A DNA stretch of 32,814 bases from Sideroxydans sp. (GCA_011620315.1 WOZO01000110.1:1-32814); one strand, 5' to 3'. Positions 7,606-15,675 are shown, counted from the first letter of the stretch. Program-made: numbers and translations. The notes: generated by a model from the sequence alone, not told the origin.

Positions 7606-8892
7606 TCAGTCTGTGTATCGGCAGTACGTCTCGCGCACGAACAGGATCGCGACCAGTCCCGTCAGCGAAAATCCCAGCATGATGCCCATGCCTGCCTGAT
7701 AGTCGGACAGCCCCAGCGGCAGCTCGCTGCCCGCATGGGCACGGTCGATGGCCCAGCCCACCAGCGGTTGCATGATGGCGGTGCCGAGGAAGCCCCCCAC
7801 GTTGACCACACTGGTCGCCATGCCCGACAGTGCGGGCGGATTCACTTCCTTGGCGCAGGCCCAACTCAGCGTAAAGCTCGGCGCACTCAAACCCATCGCC
7901 AGAAACAGAAAATAGCTCAGCGTGCCGCTCATCTGCGCGCCGCTCCAAAGTATCACCCAGCACAAGCAATACACCAGCGCCCCGACGAACATCACCGGCT
8001 TGCGTCTGCCCATGCGATCCGACAGCGTGCCGATGAAGAATGCGCCGATGGCGAAACCCACCAGCAGCAAGGTCGTGTGGTCGGTCGCCACGGCGCGATC
8101 CATGCCGTACACATCGCGCAGGAAAGGCACGGCCCACAATCCGCCGAAGGCGAACAGCGTGCCGGCGATACCCATATTCACCCACAGTCCGGGCCAGGTG
8201 GCGCGGTTCTTCACCACCACCAGCAAGCCGTCATACCAGTGCCCTTCATGCGCGGGATGCGATGCCTTGCCGTCCAGTTCGCGCAGGCTGGGCAGCCCTG
8301 CTTCGCCGGGATGGTTGCGCACATACCACCATGCCAATGCTGCCAGCACCAGTGAAATCACGCCGACCGCGACGAACACCGTACGCCAGGAGACGAAGCC
8401 CAGCGCCCATGCCAAGGGTGCCGCAGCCAGCACGGAACCCAGATTGCCGAGCATGATGGTGGCGCCGGTCGCCGTGCCGAAATGGCGGTCATGGAACCAC
8501 ACGGCATTCAGTTTGAGCATGCAGATGAACGCGACCGACACACCGAGGCCGACCAGCAGGCGTCCGGCGGAGGCCATCGCCAGCGTGTCCGCCATACCGA
8601 ACATGATCGAACCGATACCCGCGATGACGCCGCCGATGGCGACCACACGGCGCGGCCCCAGCGTGTCGGCGAGGATGCCGGCGGGGATCTGCATCACGGT
8701 GTAGACGTAGAAATACGTCGCGGCCAGTCCGCCCAAAGAGGCACCCGTCGTATTGAAGGCGAGTTGCAGATCGGACGAGATCACCGCCGGTGCGAAGCGA
8801 TGGAAGAACGACAGCACATAAGCCAGGCCGACGATGGCGAACGCCGTCCAGCGCAGGCGCACCAACCGGGCCGATTGATGGATATTCAGCAT
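7606..8892 (-). CDS. Major facilitator superfamily transporter
   Basis: A 428-residue inner-membrane protein with about twelve hydrophobic helices. The two MFS loop signatures are present: GILADTLGPRRVV between helices 2 and 3, and its C-terminal echo GTLSDRMGRRKPVM. A cytoplasmic loop rich in E, H and K lies near residues 215-230. The opening RWTAFAIVGLAYVLSFFHRFAP resembles the anion/sugar-phosphate permease group, so an organic anion substrate is a reasonable guess, not a demonstrated one. It begins only 6 bases after the MscS gene stop and has a poor ribosome site, so it is likely translated from the same transcript. Confidence 0.85.
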   Translation of the reverse strand: MLNIHQSARLVRLRWTAFAIVGLAYVLSFFHRFAPAVISSDLQLAFNTTGASLGGLAATYFYVYTVMQIPAGILADTLGPRRVVAIGGVIAGIGSIMFGMADTLAMASAGRLLVGLGVSVAFICMLKLNAVWFHDRHFGTATGATIMLGNLGSVLAAAPLAWALGFVSWRTVFVAVGVISLVLAALAWWYVRNHPGEAGLPSLRELDGKASHPAHEGHWYDGLLVVVKNRATWPGLWVNMGIAGTLFAFGGLWAVPFLRDVYGMDRAVATDHTTLLLVGFAIGAFFIGTLSDRMGRRKPVMFVGALVYCLCWVILWSGAQMSGTLSYFLFLAMGLSAPSFTLSWACAKEVNPPALSGMATSVVNVGGFLGTAIMQPLVGWAIDRAHAGSELPLGLSDYQAGMGIMLGFSLTGLVAILFVRETYCRYTD

Positions 8893-8898
8893 ATTGGT

Positions 8899-9942
8899 TT
8901 AAGCGATTTTATTTACAAACAGTGTCTGCGACGGGTAGGCAAATTCGATGCTTTCTTTTTCAAACGCGTCGAAGATCGCCAGATTGATGGCCTGCTGGAC
9001 ATCCATGTACTTGGTGTAATCGGCACCGATCACGTAATACACGAACTCGAAATTCAGGCTGAAGTCACCGTAGTTGGCAAAATGCCCGCGGTCGAATTCG
9101 GCATCCTGCTGCGCCACGATGATGTCCTTGACCAGTTGCGGGATGCGTTTCAGTTTCTCCGATGGCGTCTGGTAGGTCACGCCGAGTTTGAACACGATGC
9201 GGCGCTTTTCCATTTTTTTGAAATTGTGCACGCGCGAGTTGGTCAGGTCGGTGTTGGAAAAAACCAGTTGTTCTCCACCCAGTGCGCGCAGGCGCGTGGT
9301 CTTGATGCCGACTTGTTCCACCACGCCCATCTTGTCGCCCACCACGATGAAATCGCCCACCGCGAACGGCTTGTCGAAGAAGATCACGAAGTAACTGAAA
9401 AGATCGCCCAACACCGCCTGCGCCGCCAGCGCCACCGCGATACCGCCGATGCCAAGGCCGGCCACCACCGCCGATATCTTCACGCCCAGGTTGTCGAGCA
9501 GGAACATCAGTGCCAGCACCCAGATCACGAAATTGAGCAGCCCGCCTATCCCCTTGAGTTGTTTTTCCCCGTCCTCCGAACCCGAGGTGACTTTGAAATA
9601 ACTGCGCAAAAGATGGTGTACCGCCGCAGTCAGGGCGCGTACCGCCAGGATGGTGATCAGCACAACGGCGGCAATATTGAAACCGCGCTCGAATTCCTTG
9701 CTCAGGTGCAGCGTATGCACGGAGGCGTACAACACGCCGAGATACATGAGGGGAACCAGCGTGCGCCCGATCATTTTGACCAGCAGATCGTCGATATTGG
9801 TAACGGACACCTCGGCCAGTTGCTTCATGCGCGCGAGGATATAGCGCTTGAATACATAGATGGCAGCCATGCCTCCCGACAGGATGGCGAGCGAGGTGAG
9901 GTAATCCAGCACGGTATTGCCGAAATATGAATGTTCTAGCAT
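8899..9942 (-). CDS. MscS-family mechanosensitive ion channel
   Basis: A 347-residue small-conductance mechanosensitive channel, which opens under membrane tension to release solutes on hypo-osmotic shock. Helices at ~10-30, 60-100 and 125-145 precede the pore helix, whose glycine/alanine packing is visible in VVAGLGIGGIAVALAAQAVL, followed by GDLFSYFVIFFDKPFAVGDF of the beta domain. The C-terminal alpha/beta domain ends at SQTLFVNKIA. The ATG has GGAAG upstream. It heads a two-gene unit with the MFS transporter. Confidence 0.9.
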   Translation of the reverse strand: MLEHSYFGNTVLDYLTSLAILSGGMAAIYVFKRYILARMKQLAEVSVTNIDDLLVKMIGRTLVPLMYLGVLYASVHTLHLSKEFERGFNIAAVVLITILAVRALTAAVHHLLRSYFKVTSGSEDGEKQLKGIGGLLNFVIWVLALMFLLDNLGVKISAVVAGLGIGGIAVALAAQAVLGDLFSYFVIFFDKPFAVGDFIVVGDKMGVVEQVGIKTTRLRALGGEQLVFSNTDLTNSRVHNFKKMEKRRIVFKLGVTYQTPSEKLKRIPQLVKDIIVAQQDAEFDRGHFANYGDFSLNFEFVYYVIGADYTKYMDVQQAINLAIFDAFEKESIEFAYPSQTLFVNKIA

Positions 9943-10055
9943 GAGTTTCAGTCTTCCTTTGTTTTGGATCCGGCAGAGTCCCCGGTCGCGCCGCGCAATA
10001 CGCTATGCTTACGCCCCCGCGCATTGTGCCGCAATGCACCGTAACAGGAAAATAC

Positions 10056-10592
10056 ATGGCAATCAAAGCGACCGTATTCAAAGCCAATCTGCAGATCGCG
10101 GATATGGAGCGACATTATTACCAGGACCACGCGCTCACGCTGGCGCAGCACCCCTCCGAGACCGAAGAAAGACTTATGGTGCGCCTGCTGGCATTCGCCC
10201 TGCATGCGCACGAGCATCTGGAATTCGGACAGGGCATGACCGACGAAGACGCGGCCGACCTGTGGCAGAAAGACCTGACCGGCAGCATCGAACTATGGAT
10301 AGACGTCGGCATTCCCGACGAGAAGCTGATCCGCAAAGCCTGCGGTCGTGCCCTGCAAGTGGTGGTTTATTGCTACGGCGGGCGCGTGGCCGATATGTGG
10401 TTCGCGCAGCACCGCGCGCAGTTCGAGCGCCAGAAGAACCTCGCCATCATCAATCTGCCGCCCGAGAGCACGCGCGAACTGCCCAAGCTGGTGCAGCGCA
10501 CCATGAATCTGCAATGCACCATACAGGATGGTCAGGTGTGGCTGAGCGACGGCGAACACAGCGTGGAGATCGAGCGCATCAAGCTGCGCTGA
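10056..10592 (+). CDS. yaeQ: YaeQ family protein
   Basis: A 178-residue soluble protein matching YaeQ throughout: MAIKATVFKANLQIADMERH at the start, TLAQHPSETEERLMVRLLAF, and the core DLTGSIELWIDVGIPDEKLI and YCYGG. YaeQ has a compact PD-(D/E)XK nuclease-like fold; the cellular role is unresolved, although E. coli YaeQ was once reported as able to suppress loss of RfaH. ATG 10056 follows AGGA at the right spacing. A TATGCT -10-like hexamer lies about 45 bases upstream. It is a single gene, convergent with grxD. Confidence 0.9.
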   Translation: MAIKATVFKANLQIADMERHYYQDHALTLAQHPSETEERLMVRLLAFALHAHEHLEFGQGMTDEDAADLWQKDLTGSIELWIDVGIPDEKLIRKACGRALQVVVYCYGGRVADMWFAQHRAQFERQKNLAIINLPPESTRELPKLVQRTMNLQCTIQDGQVWLSDGEHSVEIERIKLR

Positions 10593-10604
10593 TGCGCGCG
10601 CAGA

Positions 10605-10940
10605 TCAGGCTGTAGCGGTCGCTTTTTCGATCAGCGGTTGCAACTCGCCCTGCTCGAACATGGCCAGCATGATGTCGGAACCGCCGATCAGCTCGCCGTT
10701 GATATAGAGCTGCGGGAAGGTGGGGAAGTCGGCGTAGAACTTCAGGTAGTTCCAGGACACCGGGTCTTCCAGCACGTTGACGGCCACATAGTTGGTCACG
10801 CCCGCCGCCTTCAGCACCTGCGCGGCGCGGCCGGAAAAACCGCATTGCGGGAATTGCGGCGTGCCTTTCATGTACAGCACGACGGGGTTCTCGGTCACCG
10901 TCTTGCGGATGATGTCCAGCGCGATCTCTTTTTCGTCCAT
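10605..10940 (-). CDS. grxD: Grx4-family monothiol glutaredoxin
   Basis: A 111-residue monothiol glutaredoxin that carries and delivers [2Fe-2S] clusters, usually as a homodimer or with BolA. The active site is CGFS with C33 (TPQFPQCGFSGRAAQ). The glutathione-binding elements K25, the cis-proline region FPTFPQLYINGELIGG and SDI are all present. The WNYLKF-type insertion and overall length match E. coli GrxD. The ATG is preceded by AAGGAAA. It is the last gene of the tusE-bolA-grxD unit, 10 bases after bolA. Assignment is firm. Confidence 0.96.
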   Translation of the reverse strand: MDEKEIALDIIRKTVTENPVVLYMKGTPQFPQCGFSGRAAQVLKAAGVTNYVAVNVLEDPVSWNYLKFYADFPTFPQLYINGELIGGSDIMLAMFEQGELQPLIEKATATA

Positions 10941-10950
10941 TGCTATTTCC

Positions 10951-11190
10951 TTATTGGTTGTTGGCCCACTGCGCGGGCGTCATGGTCTTCATCGACAGGG
11001 CGTGAATCTTCTCCATCTTGCCGCCCAGCACCTGATACACCAGCTTGTGCTGTTGCAGCATGCCCTTGCCTTCAAAATCCTTGCTCACGATCACCGCCTC
11101 GAAATGGCGACCGTCGCCTTCGACCTGGATGTGTTCACAGGGCAGGCCCTGCAGGATGAAATCCCTGACGTTATCGGGTGTGACTTTCAT
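10951..11190 (-). CDS. BolA-family protein, IbaG-like
   Basis: A 79-residue BolA protein. The family sequence HFEAVIVSKDFEGKGMLQQH leads to the conserved histidine of IHALSMKTMTPAQW, which serves as a cluster ligand in BolA-glutaredoxin complexes. Short length and sequence are closer to IbaG (YrbA) than to BolA itself. GAGGAA precedes the ATG. Sitting directly upstream of the monothiol glutaredoxin gene, it is the expected partner of Grx4 in a [2Fe-2S] heterodimer used for cluster transfer or iron sensing. Confidence 0.93.
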   Translation of the reverse strand: MKVTPDNVRDFILQGLPCEHIQVEGDGRHFEAVIVSKDFEGKGMLQQHKLVYQVLGGKMEKIHALSMKTMTPAQWANNQ

Positions 11191-11199
11191 TGATATTCC

Positions 11200-11493
11200 T
11201 CAGACGCAGCCGGTCGGCTTGGGCATGCCGCCGTATTTGGTGATCGGCTTCATGGGGCCGGTCATCCACAAGTCGAACACGTCTTTCTGGTCTTCTTCGA
11301 TGTACTTGGCGAATTTGCGGATCGGCGGCACCGAGGTGAATTCCTCGTAATACGCGCGCGCCTTCATGATCTGCTGCCACTTCTTTTCGTTCAGCTCATA
11401 GCCGTCCGCCTCCGCCATGGCACGGCCGATCTCCTCGCTCCAATTGTTCATATCTACAAGATATCCGTCACCGTCACGTTCTGGTAATTGCAT
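11200..11493 (-). CDS. tusE: TusE/DsrC-family sulfur relay protein
   Basis: A 97-residue sulfur carrier. The C-terminal signature GGMPKPTGCV carries the penultimate cysteine (C96) that holds the persulfide. The second cysteine found in dissimilatory DsrC, about ten residues earlier, is absent: the segment reads WMTGPMKPITKYGG. It is therefore TusE-like, a relay for 2-thiouridine synthesis in tRNA, rather than a sulfite-reductase partner. AGGGG lies before the ATG. The partner genes tusBCD are not in the window. It is first in an operon with BolA and Grx4, which links sulfur transfer and Fe-S chemistry, and mnmC elsewhere in the window acts on the same wobble base. Confidence 0.9.
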   Translation of the reverse strand: MQLPERDGDGYLVDMNNWSEEIGRAMAEADGYELNEKKWQQIMKARAYYEEFTSVPPIRKFAKYIEEDQKDVFDLWMTGPMKPITKYGGMPKPTGCV

Positions 11494-11525
11494 GGTCTGC
11501 CCCTCTCTGGTGAAAAAGTGCAGTC

Positions 11526-11554
11526 ATTTAACCCAACCTGAGTAAATTAGTCAA
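11526..11554 (-). promoter_or_regulatory. Sigma70-type promoter of tusE-bolA-grxD
   Basis: On the minus strand, -35 TTGACT (11549-11554) and -10 TTAAAT (11526-11531) are separated by exactly 17 bases. The expected start of transcription is near 11519, giving a short leader of about 26 bases before the tusE ATG at 11493. Confidence 0.7.
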
Positions 11555-11558
11555 TTAC
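11534..11558 (-). promoter_or_regulatory. IscR type-1-like operator over the tusE promoter
   Basis: Read on the minus strand, these 25 bases match 20 of 25 positions of the E. coli IscR type-1 consensus as I recall it (ATASYYGACTRWWWYAGTCRR... ), keeping the full left half TTGACT and most of the right half (ACTC, AGG). It also sits within an inverted repeat GAGTAA-N9-TTACTC (11540-11560). It covers the -35 element, so binding would repress. Whether an Rrf2-type regulator really binds is inference. Confidence 0.5.
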
Positions 11559-11597
11559 TCCTATTGGGGGGATGGAGGCTGATCACCCGCAACGGAA

Positions 11598-13154
11598 TCA
11601 GTGACGGGTCAGTTCCACCAGTTTGGCATCCTCAACGCGGATGTGGTGGATCAACCAGTCGCGCAAATAAGTTAGCACGTCGAACTGGGCGACCAGCGGG
11701 TTGGCATGCAGTTCTTCGTAGAATTCCGCAATCTTCTCTTCAAAGGCATGATGCTGGTGCAATTGGCGATCAATGCCGGAAAATGCGTAGTGAATCATCA
11801 TCTGCTCTTCCGAACGGAAGTGGATCTTGGCATAGGCATCCAATGATTTGATCAGCCGCGCCACTTCACGCGCACCGCGTTTTCGGATCACCACCTGATA
11901 CAGGTCGTTGATCAGATCGAACAGATAACGGTGATGCTCGTCGATGACATCGATCCCCACACTCAGGCTGTCGTCCCAAGGCATCCATTCGTTCTCGCGA
12001 TGACGGATAGGAGGCAGGGTCAGCACTTGTTTGGGGTCGATGATATCGTCGCGGTACAACTCGCGGATGCGCAGGATCTCGGGCATCGAGGCATCGAAGG
12101 CGCGCACCACTTCCGGATCGAAATGCTTGCCCACTTCGCTCATCACCCAGTCATGCGCCTGTTCCACCGTCCAGGGATCCTTGTAGGGACGGGTAGAAGT
12201 GAGCGCATCGAACACGTCGGCCACGGCGCAGATACGCGCCAGCAGGGGTATCTCGTCGCCCTTCATGCCGCCGGGGTAGCCTTTGCCATCCCAGCGTTCG
12301 TGATGACAACCGGCGATATCGCGCGCCGCCTTGATCAGTTCGTCCTTGCCTTCGAGGATGGTGACGCCGATATTGGTGTGCGTCTTCATCACCTCGAATT
12401 CTTCGTCGGTCAGCTTGCCCGGCTTGAGCAGCACCGCATCGGCGATGCCGATCTTGCCCACATCGTGCATGGGTGCCGCGATGTACAGCAGGTCGCGCTG
12501 TTCCTCGGGCAGATGCATGGCCCGGGCAATGGATTGCGCATAGTTGGTCATGCGCATGATGTGCCAGCCGGTCTCGTTGTCGCGGTATTCGGAGGCCACG
12601 CCCAGACTGCGGATAGCATCCGCACGGGCTTCTTCCAGTTCCAGCTCGCGTATGCGCAAGGTCTCCATCGACAAGGTGCGCTGCACAAGACCGGACAGGG
12701 CGCGCGACAGATCGTTGAAGAAATCCTCATAGACCTCGCACAACTCGTATCCCATCGGCACGAACATGGCCACGTAGCCGATGTAACGGCCCTCGACGCG
12801 CAACGGCAGCAGCATGATGCGGGTATGGACGATGCCGCCGGCAGCGGGATCCTCGCAGGAGAACTGTTTTGTATGGCAGCGTTCGACTGCACCGGGTTCG
12901 GGTAGTTTGAGGACCTCCCAATCCAGCGTGTTGTCCCATGCGGGCGGCATGCCGAACTGCGCGACCTGGAAATACTTTCCCCTGGGGTTAAGCAACAGGA
13001 TCGCACCACGTGACTCCACAGGAATATCGCGATATTCTTTCAGCAGAATGAACAGATGCTCCAGCAGGTTGTCCAGGTCGCCTGAATCATTGCCAGACAT
13101 CGTCAACTCAAAGACCAGCTTGCTTATCGCCAGCTTTTCCTGACCGCGTCCCAT
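11598..13154 (-). CDS. HD-GYP c-di-GMP phosphodiesterase with C-terminal hemerythrin domain
   Basis: A 518-residue soluble signalling protein of three parts. Residues ~1-165 resemble a GAF-type sensor, followed by a helical linker. Residues ~180-360 are an HD-GYP phosphodiesterase with the HD pair in MHDVGKIGIAD (H230/D231) and HHERWDGKGYPGG (284-296). Residues ~390-515 are a bacteriohemerythrin: WDDSLSVGIDVIDEHH, then H445/E449 in HFRSEEQMM, then H504 and D509 in HHIRVEDAKL. The third ligand pair is unusual: LHQHHAF replaces the usual HxxxH spacing. It should degrade c-di-GMP in response to O2 or NO bound at a diiron site. It is monocistronic and divergent from the nitroreductase gene. Confidence 0.9.
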   Translation of the reverse strand: MGRGQEKLAISKLVFELTMSGNDSGDLDNLLEHLFILLKEYRDIPVESRGAILLLNPRGKYFQVAQFGMPPAWDNTLDWEVLKLPEPGAVERCHTKQFSCEDPAAGGIVHTRIMLLPLRVEGRYIGYVAMFVPMGYELCEVYEDFFNDLSRALSGLVQRTLSMETLRIRELELEEARADAIRSLGVASEYRDNETGWHIMRMTNYAQSIARAMHLPEEQRDLLYIAAPMHDVGKIGIADAVLLKPGKLTDEEFEVMKTHTNIGVTILEGKDELIKAARDIAGCHHERWDGKGYPGGMKGDEIPLLARICAVADVFDALTSTRPYKDPWTVEQAHDWVMSEVGKHFDPEVVRAFDASMPEILRIRELYRDDIIDPKQVLTLPPIRHRENEWMPWDDSLSVGIDVIDEHHRYLFDLINDLYQVVIRKRGAREVARLIKSLDAYAKIHFRSEEQMMIHYAFSGIDRQLHQHHAFEEKIAEFYEELHANPLVAQFDVLTYLRDWLIHHIRVEDAKLVELTRH

Positions 13155-13311
13155 CTACTTCCGTCCCCCTTCTCTATGCCCGATCTATTTGTGTATCTGC
13201 TGCCTTTCGCCGAACTGCCCGCATTAGGACACATTTCATTCTGGGAGACAATTCCAGTTCGCACTTTTTCGTAATATTTTTTCCTCACGAATATATCCGC
13301 CTGAAAACGAG

Positions 13312-13342
13312 GTGACCGGCATCGGATTATCAGGTGATAATC
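13312..13342 (+). promoter_or_regulatory. Promoter with operator-like inverted repeat for the nitroreductase
   Basis: A perfect inverted repeat, GATTATC-AGGT-GATAATC (13325-13342), overlaps a good -10 hexamer GATAAT (13336-13341). A weak -35, GTGACC, lies 18 bases upstream at 13312-13317. A repressor bound here would block transcription of the gene starting at 13387. The regulator was not identified. Confidence 0.5.
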
Positions 13343-13386
13343 GGGCAACGGCACCGCTGAACGAAACCACCGAAAAGGAATCCATC

Positions 13387-13983
13387 ATGCCCCATACCCA
13401 ACTGAATCAAGAGGCTCTGGATCAACTCTTCCTGGCCGCACACACCCACAACGCCTGGACCGACAGGCCTGTAACGGACGGGCTGTTGCACCGGCTCTAC
13501 GACACCTTGCGCATGGGCCCGACTTCGGCCAACTCCTGCCCGGCGCGCATCGTGTTCGTAAAATCGAATGACGCAAAAGAAAAATTGCTGCCGGCACTTA
13601 TGGAAGGCAACCGCGCCAAGGTCATGGCCGCTCCCGTCACGGCCATCATCGGCTACGACCTGCACTTCTACGACAAACTGGGCAAGCTGTTCCCCAACGC
13701 GCCGGATGCGCCGAGCTGGTTCAACGGGGACGAGAAGACCGCCTTCACCAACGCTTTCCGCAACGGCACTTTGCAGGGCGCTTACCTGATCATCGCGGCG
13801 CGCGCACTGGGCCTCGATTGCGGACCGATGTCCGGCTTCGACAACGCCAAGGTGGACGAGCTGTTCTTTGCGGGAACGAGTGTGCGGTCGAACTTCATCT
13901 GCAGCCTCGGCTACGGCGACCCCAAAGGGGGCTATCCGCGCAATCCGAGACTGAGTTTCTGGGAAGCCTGCCGCATCGAGTAA
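13387..13983 (+). CDS. RutE-like NADH/malonic semialdehyde reductase (nitroreductase family)
   Basis: A 198-residue FMN enzyme of the nitroreductase family. It follows RutE closely: [18 protein letters not shown] near the FMN site, [18 protein letters not shown], the run [19 protein letters not shown] with MSGFD after it, and the end SLGYGDP...[10 protein letters not shown]. RutE reduces malonic semialdehyde in pyrimidine catabolism, but no other rut gene is nearby, so here it is more likely a general quinone/aldehyde/nitro reductase. The start follows AAGGA. A bidirectional-looking hairpin lies just after the stop. Its control by the upstream inverted repeat suggests inducible expression. 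Confidence 0.85.
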   Translation: MPHTQLNQEALDQLFLAAHTHNAWTDRPVTDGLLHRLYDTLRMGPTSANSCPARIVFVKSNDAKEKLLPALMEGNRAKVMAAPVTAIIGYDLHFYDKLGKLFPNAPDAPSWFNGDEKTAFTNAFRNGTLQGAYLIIAARALGLDCGPMSGFDNAKVDELFFAGTSVRSNFICSLGYGDPKGGYPRNPRLSFWEACRIE

Positions 13984-14003
13984 GATGACACCCCTGAAAT
14001 AAA

Positions 14004-14032
14004 AAAGCCGCGATCAGGACGCTCGCGGCTTT
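14004..14032 (-). terminator. Intrinsic terminator between convergent genes
   Basis: AAAGCCGCGA (14004-14013) pairs with TCGCGGCTTT (14023-14032) around a 9-base loop. On the minus strand the stem is followed by a run of six T, so it ends the FabMG-like gene. On the plus strand the T run is short, so it may help end the nitroreductase gene as well. Confidence 0.85.
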
Positions 14033-14044
14033 GCTTCGTATCGA

Positions 14045-15361
14045 TCAGACGTGCATCCGGTTCAGTTGCTTGGCGACCACATCGTGATTCAGCCACAGCA
14101 CAGGACCGGACGGATTGGATGTCTCATGAAACATCAGCGGGCCTGTGCCTTCCAGCACCAGCGCGCTCAACACATCGGTCACCAATGCGTCGCGCGTCTT
14201 GTGCATCTTGGTGATGGCTTCCGACGTGCCAATCATTACATCCGCCAATTCGGCGGTATTGTCCATCGGCCAAGCTTCAAAATTGCGGAAGTGCTTCATC
14301 ACTGCGCTGTCGTTGTAGGCGTCGATGGTGTCCAGCAGATTCTCCAGCGATTCGCCTTCCTGCAACACCTCGCGGCAGGCTTGCCATTGCGTCTCGGCCC
14401 AGGCACCGCCGCCTTCCTGCTTCAAGGCTTTCAGCAGCGGGAACAGCGACAACTCCACGCCGACGAAGATGTCGGAGGAATTGGTGCGGATCTCGGGGCA
14501 GTTGTACACCGTCGCCTTGATGCCCTGCGCCCAGGCCGCTTCCGCGTGCTGCTCCAGACGCATCTTGGCGCGGCCCTGCGTGTAGTTGGTATAGGTCTGC
14601 CATTCGTACTTGCCGCCGATCAGGATCTCGGTACCGTGGTAACCGTAAGCGGTGTAACGCACCTGCACGCCGGTCTTTTCCAGACGCGCGCGGATAGCGG
14701 CGCTACCATCGATCAAATACTGGAAAGTATTGGCCGTGACTTCGTCGAAATTCATCAGGATCAGCTTGCCCAGATCACTGTTGACCAGCGCGCTGGACGG
14801 CATGAAACGCTCGCCGCGTCCCTTGTAGATGCGGTTGGCGATGGCGAGGAACACCTTCACCTTGGGGATGCCGCCGGCCATGGTGTGCGCGAAGAAGGCA
14901 TTGGCACCATCCGGGATCATGCCGTCCAGCTCGGCCATCGCTTTGGCGACCGAATCCTTGAAACGCCGCACACCGGCCGCACGGCAGCGCTCGATCTGCG
15001 CCCAGTCCAGCTTGTCTGTCTGCCAGCTCTTGAGCGACATATCGGAGAGCAGATCGGTCGGGGTCGGCTCACCGGCCGGCGCATCCAGATCGAAACCGGC
15101 CATCAGCGGCACGTTGATGATGCGCCCGCCCAGATTCTGTTCGGCAGTCGCCAGCTCTTCCGCAGTCAAAGCACGCAGCGCGTTGTTCTCGTCGCGCCGT
15201 CCCACCGTGACACCGACGATGGTCATGCCGACTTTGCGCGCTTCGTTGATCAGACCGTTGGCATACCCCCGCCCGAACAGCTCACCGAACAACACAAAGA
15301 CATCGCCTTTGCGGAAGATGTTGGACTGCGGAACGTTGCGTAAAGGGATCGGTGCTTTCAT
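14045..15361 (-). CDS. FabMG-like enoyl-ACP reductase family protein (tentative)
   Basis: A 438-residue soluble protein, highly conserved in appearance, with the nucleotide-fold start FRKGDVFVLFGELFGRGYAN and the strand GMTIVGVTVGRRDEN. Later blocks include ANAFFAHTMAGGIPKVKVF, RYTAYGYHGTEILIGG and VELSLFPLLKALKQEGG. From memory it belongs to the group annotated as FabMG-type enoyl-ACP reductase, described from a metagenomic clone giving triclosan tolerance; I cannot confirm this by search. If right, it would reduce enoyl-ACP in fatty acid synthesis in place of, or beside, FabI. ATG 15361 has GGAGT upstream. It is a single gene with its own terminator. An unrelated role is possible. Confidence 0.5.
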   Translation of the reverse strand: MKAPIPLRNVPQSNIFRKGDVFVLFGELFGRGYANGLINEARKVGMTIVGVTVGRRDENNALRALTAEELATAEQNLGGRIINVPLMAGFDLDAPAGEPTPTDLLSDMSLKSWQTDKLDWAQIERCRAAGVRRFKDSVAKAMAELDGMIPDGANAFFAHTMAGGIPKVKVFLAIANRIYKGRGERFMPSSALVNSDLGKLILMNFDEVTANTFQYLIDGSAAIRARLEKTGVQVRYTAYGYHGTEILIGGKYEWQTYTNYTQGRAKMRLEQHAEAAWAQGIKATVYNCPEIRTNSSDIFVGVELSLFPLLKALKQEGGGAWAETQWQACREVLQEGESLENLLDTIDAYNDSAVMKHFRNFEAWPMDNTAELADVMIGTSEAITKMHKTRDALVTDVLSALVLEGTGPLMFHETSNPSGPVLWLNHDVVAKQLNRMHV

Positions 15362-15483
15362 ACAATGGACTCCGTTTAATGTTTTGTAGCAAGACGAGCC
15401 GGCAGGCCGCTCGCAAGCGTGTAATTGTACAGCAGAAGATGCCAAAACGGCTCGCCTTGGATACCTGCATCCCGCCGCGACGT

Positions 15484-15675
15484 TCAATCCGGCAGCGTAA
15501 CGGCGGCGACAGCTGACATCTTGTCTATATCGAACTGCAATTCGCAAAATCCATCCAGATCGTTCAGCGGCGTCGGGTCATCTGCACAACTACAGTCGGC
15601 GATTACGCTCTTGAAAAATATCCCGACCCGCGCGCGGATGACGGGGCCCGCATCGTCGATGCGTTTGATAATCAC
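15484..15675 (-). CDS. Small conserved-looking protein with CxCADDPTP motif
   Basis: A 63-residue reading frame starting at GTG (15675), which overlaps by two bases the TGA that ends the decayed sensor fragment upstream. The sequence has no compositional sign of being a shadow: RIDDAGPVIRARVGIFFKS, then ADCSCADDPTPLNDLDG, then FCELQFDIDKMSAVAAVTL. The pattern CxCADDPTP...CEL...DIDK resembles uncharacterised small proteins I have seen in related bacteria, but I cannot name a family. Three cysteines and clustered aspartates suggest metal or redox chemistry, as inference. It may be the tail of a longer protein, since the frame stays open upstream. Confidence 0.45.
   Translation of the reverse strand: MIIKRIDDAGPVIRARVGIFFKSVIADCSCADDPTPLNDLDGFCELQFDIDKMSAVAAVTLPD

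Noticed and set aside
8482-9930. 482-codon plus-strand frame opposite the MFS and MscS genes
   Set aside because: It spans two clearly recognisable minus-strand genes and their junction, with shadow-like composition and no motif.
11200-11493. Dissimilatory DsrC, suggesting a sulfur-oxidising Dsr pathway
   Set aside because: The second conserved cysteine of DsrC is missing and no dsr gene is nearby, so TusE-like is the better reading.
13387-13983. A pyrimidine-degrading rut operon
   Set aside because: Only the RutE-like gene is present and its neighbours are unrelated.
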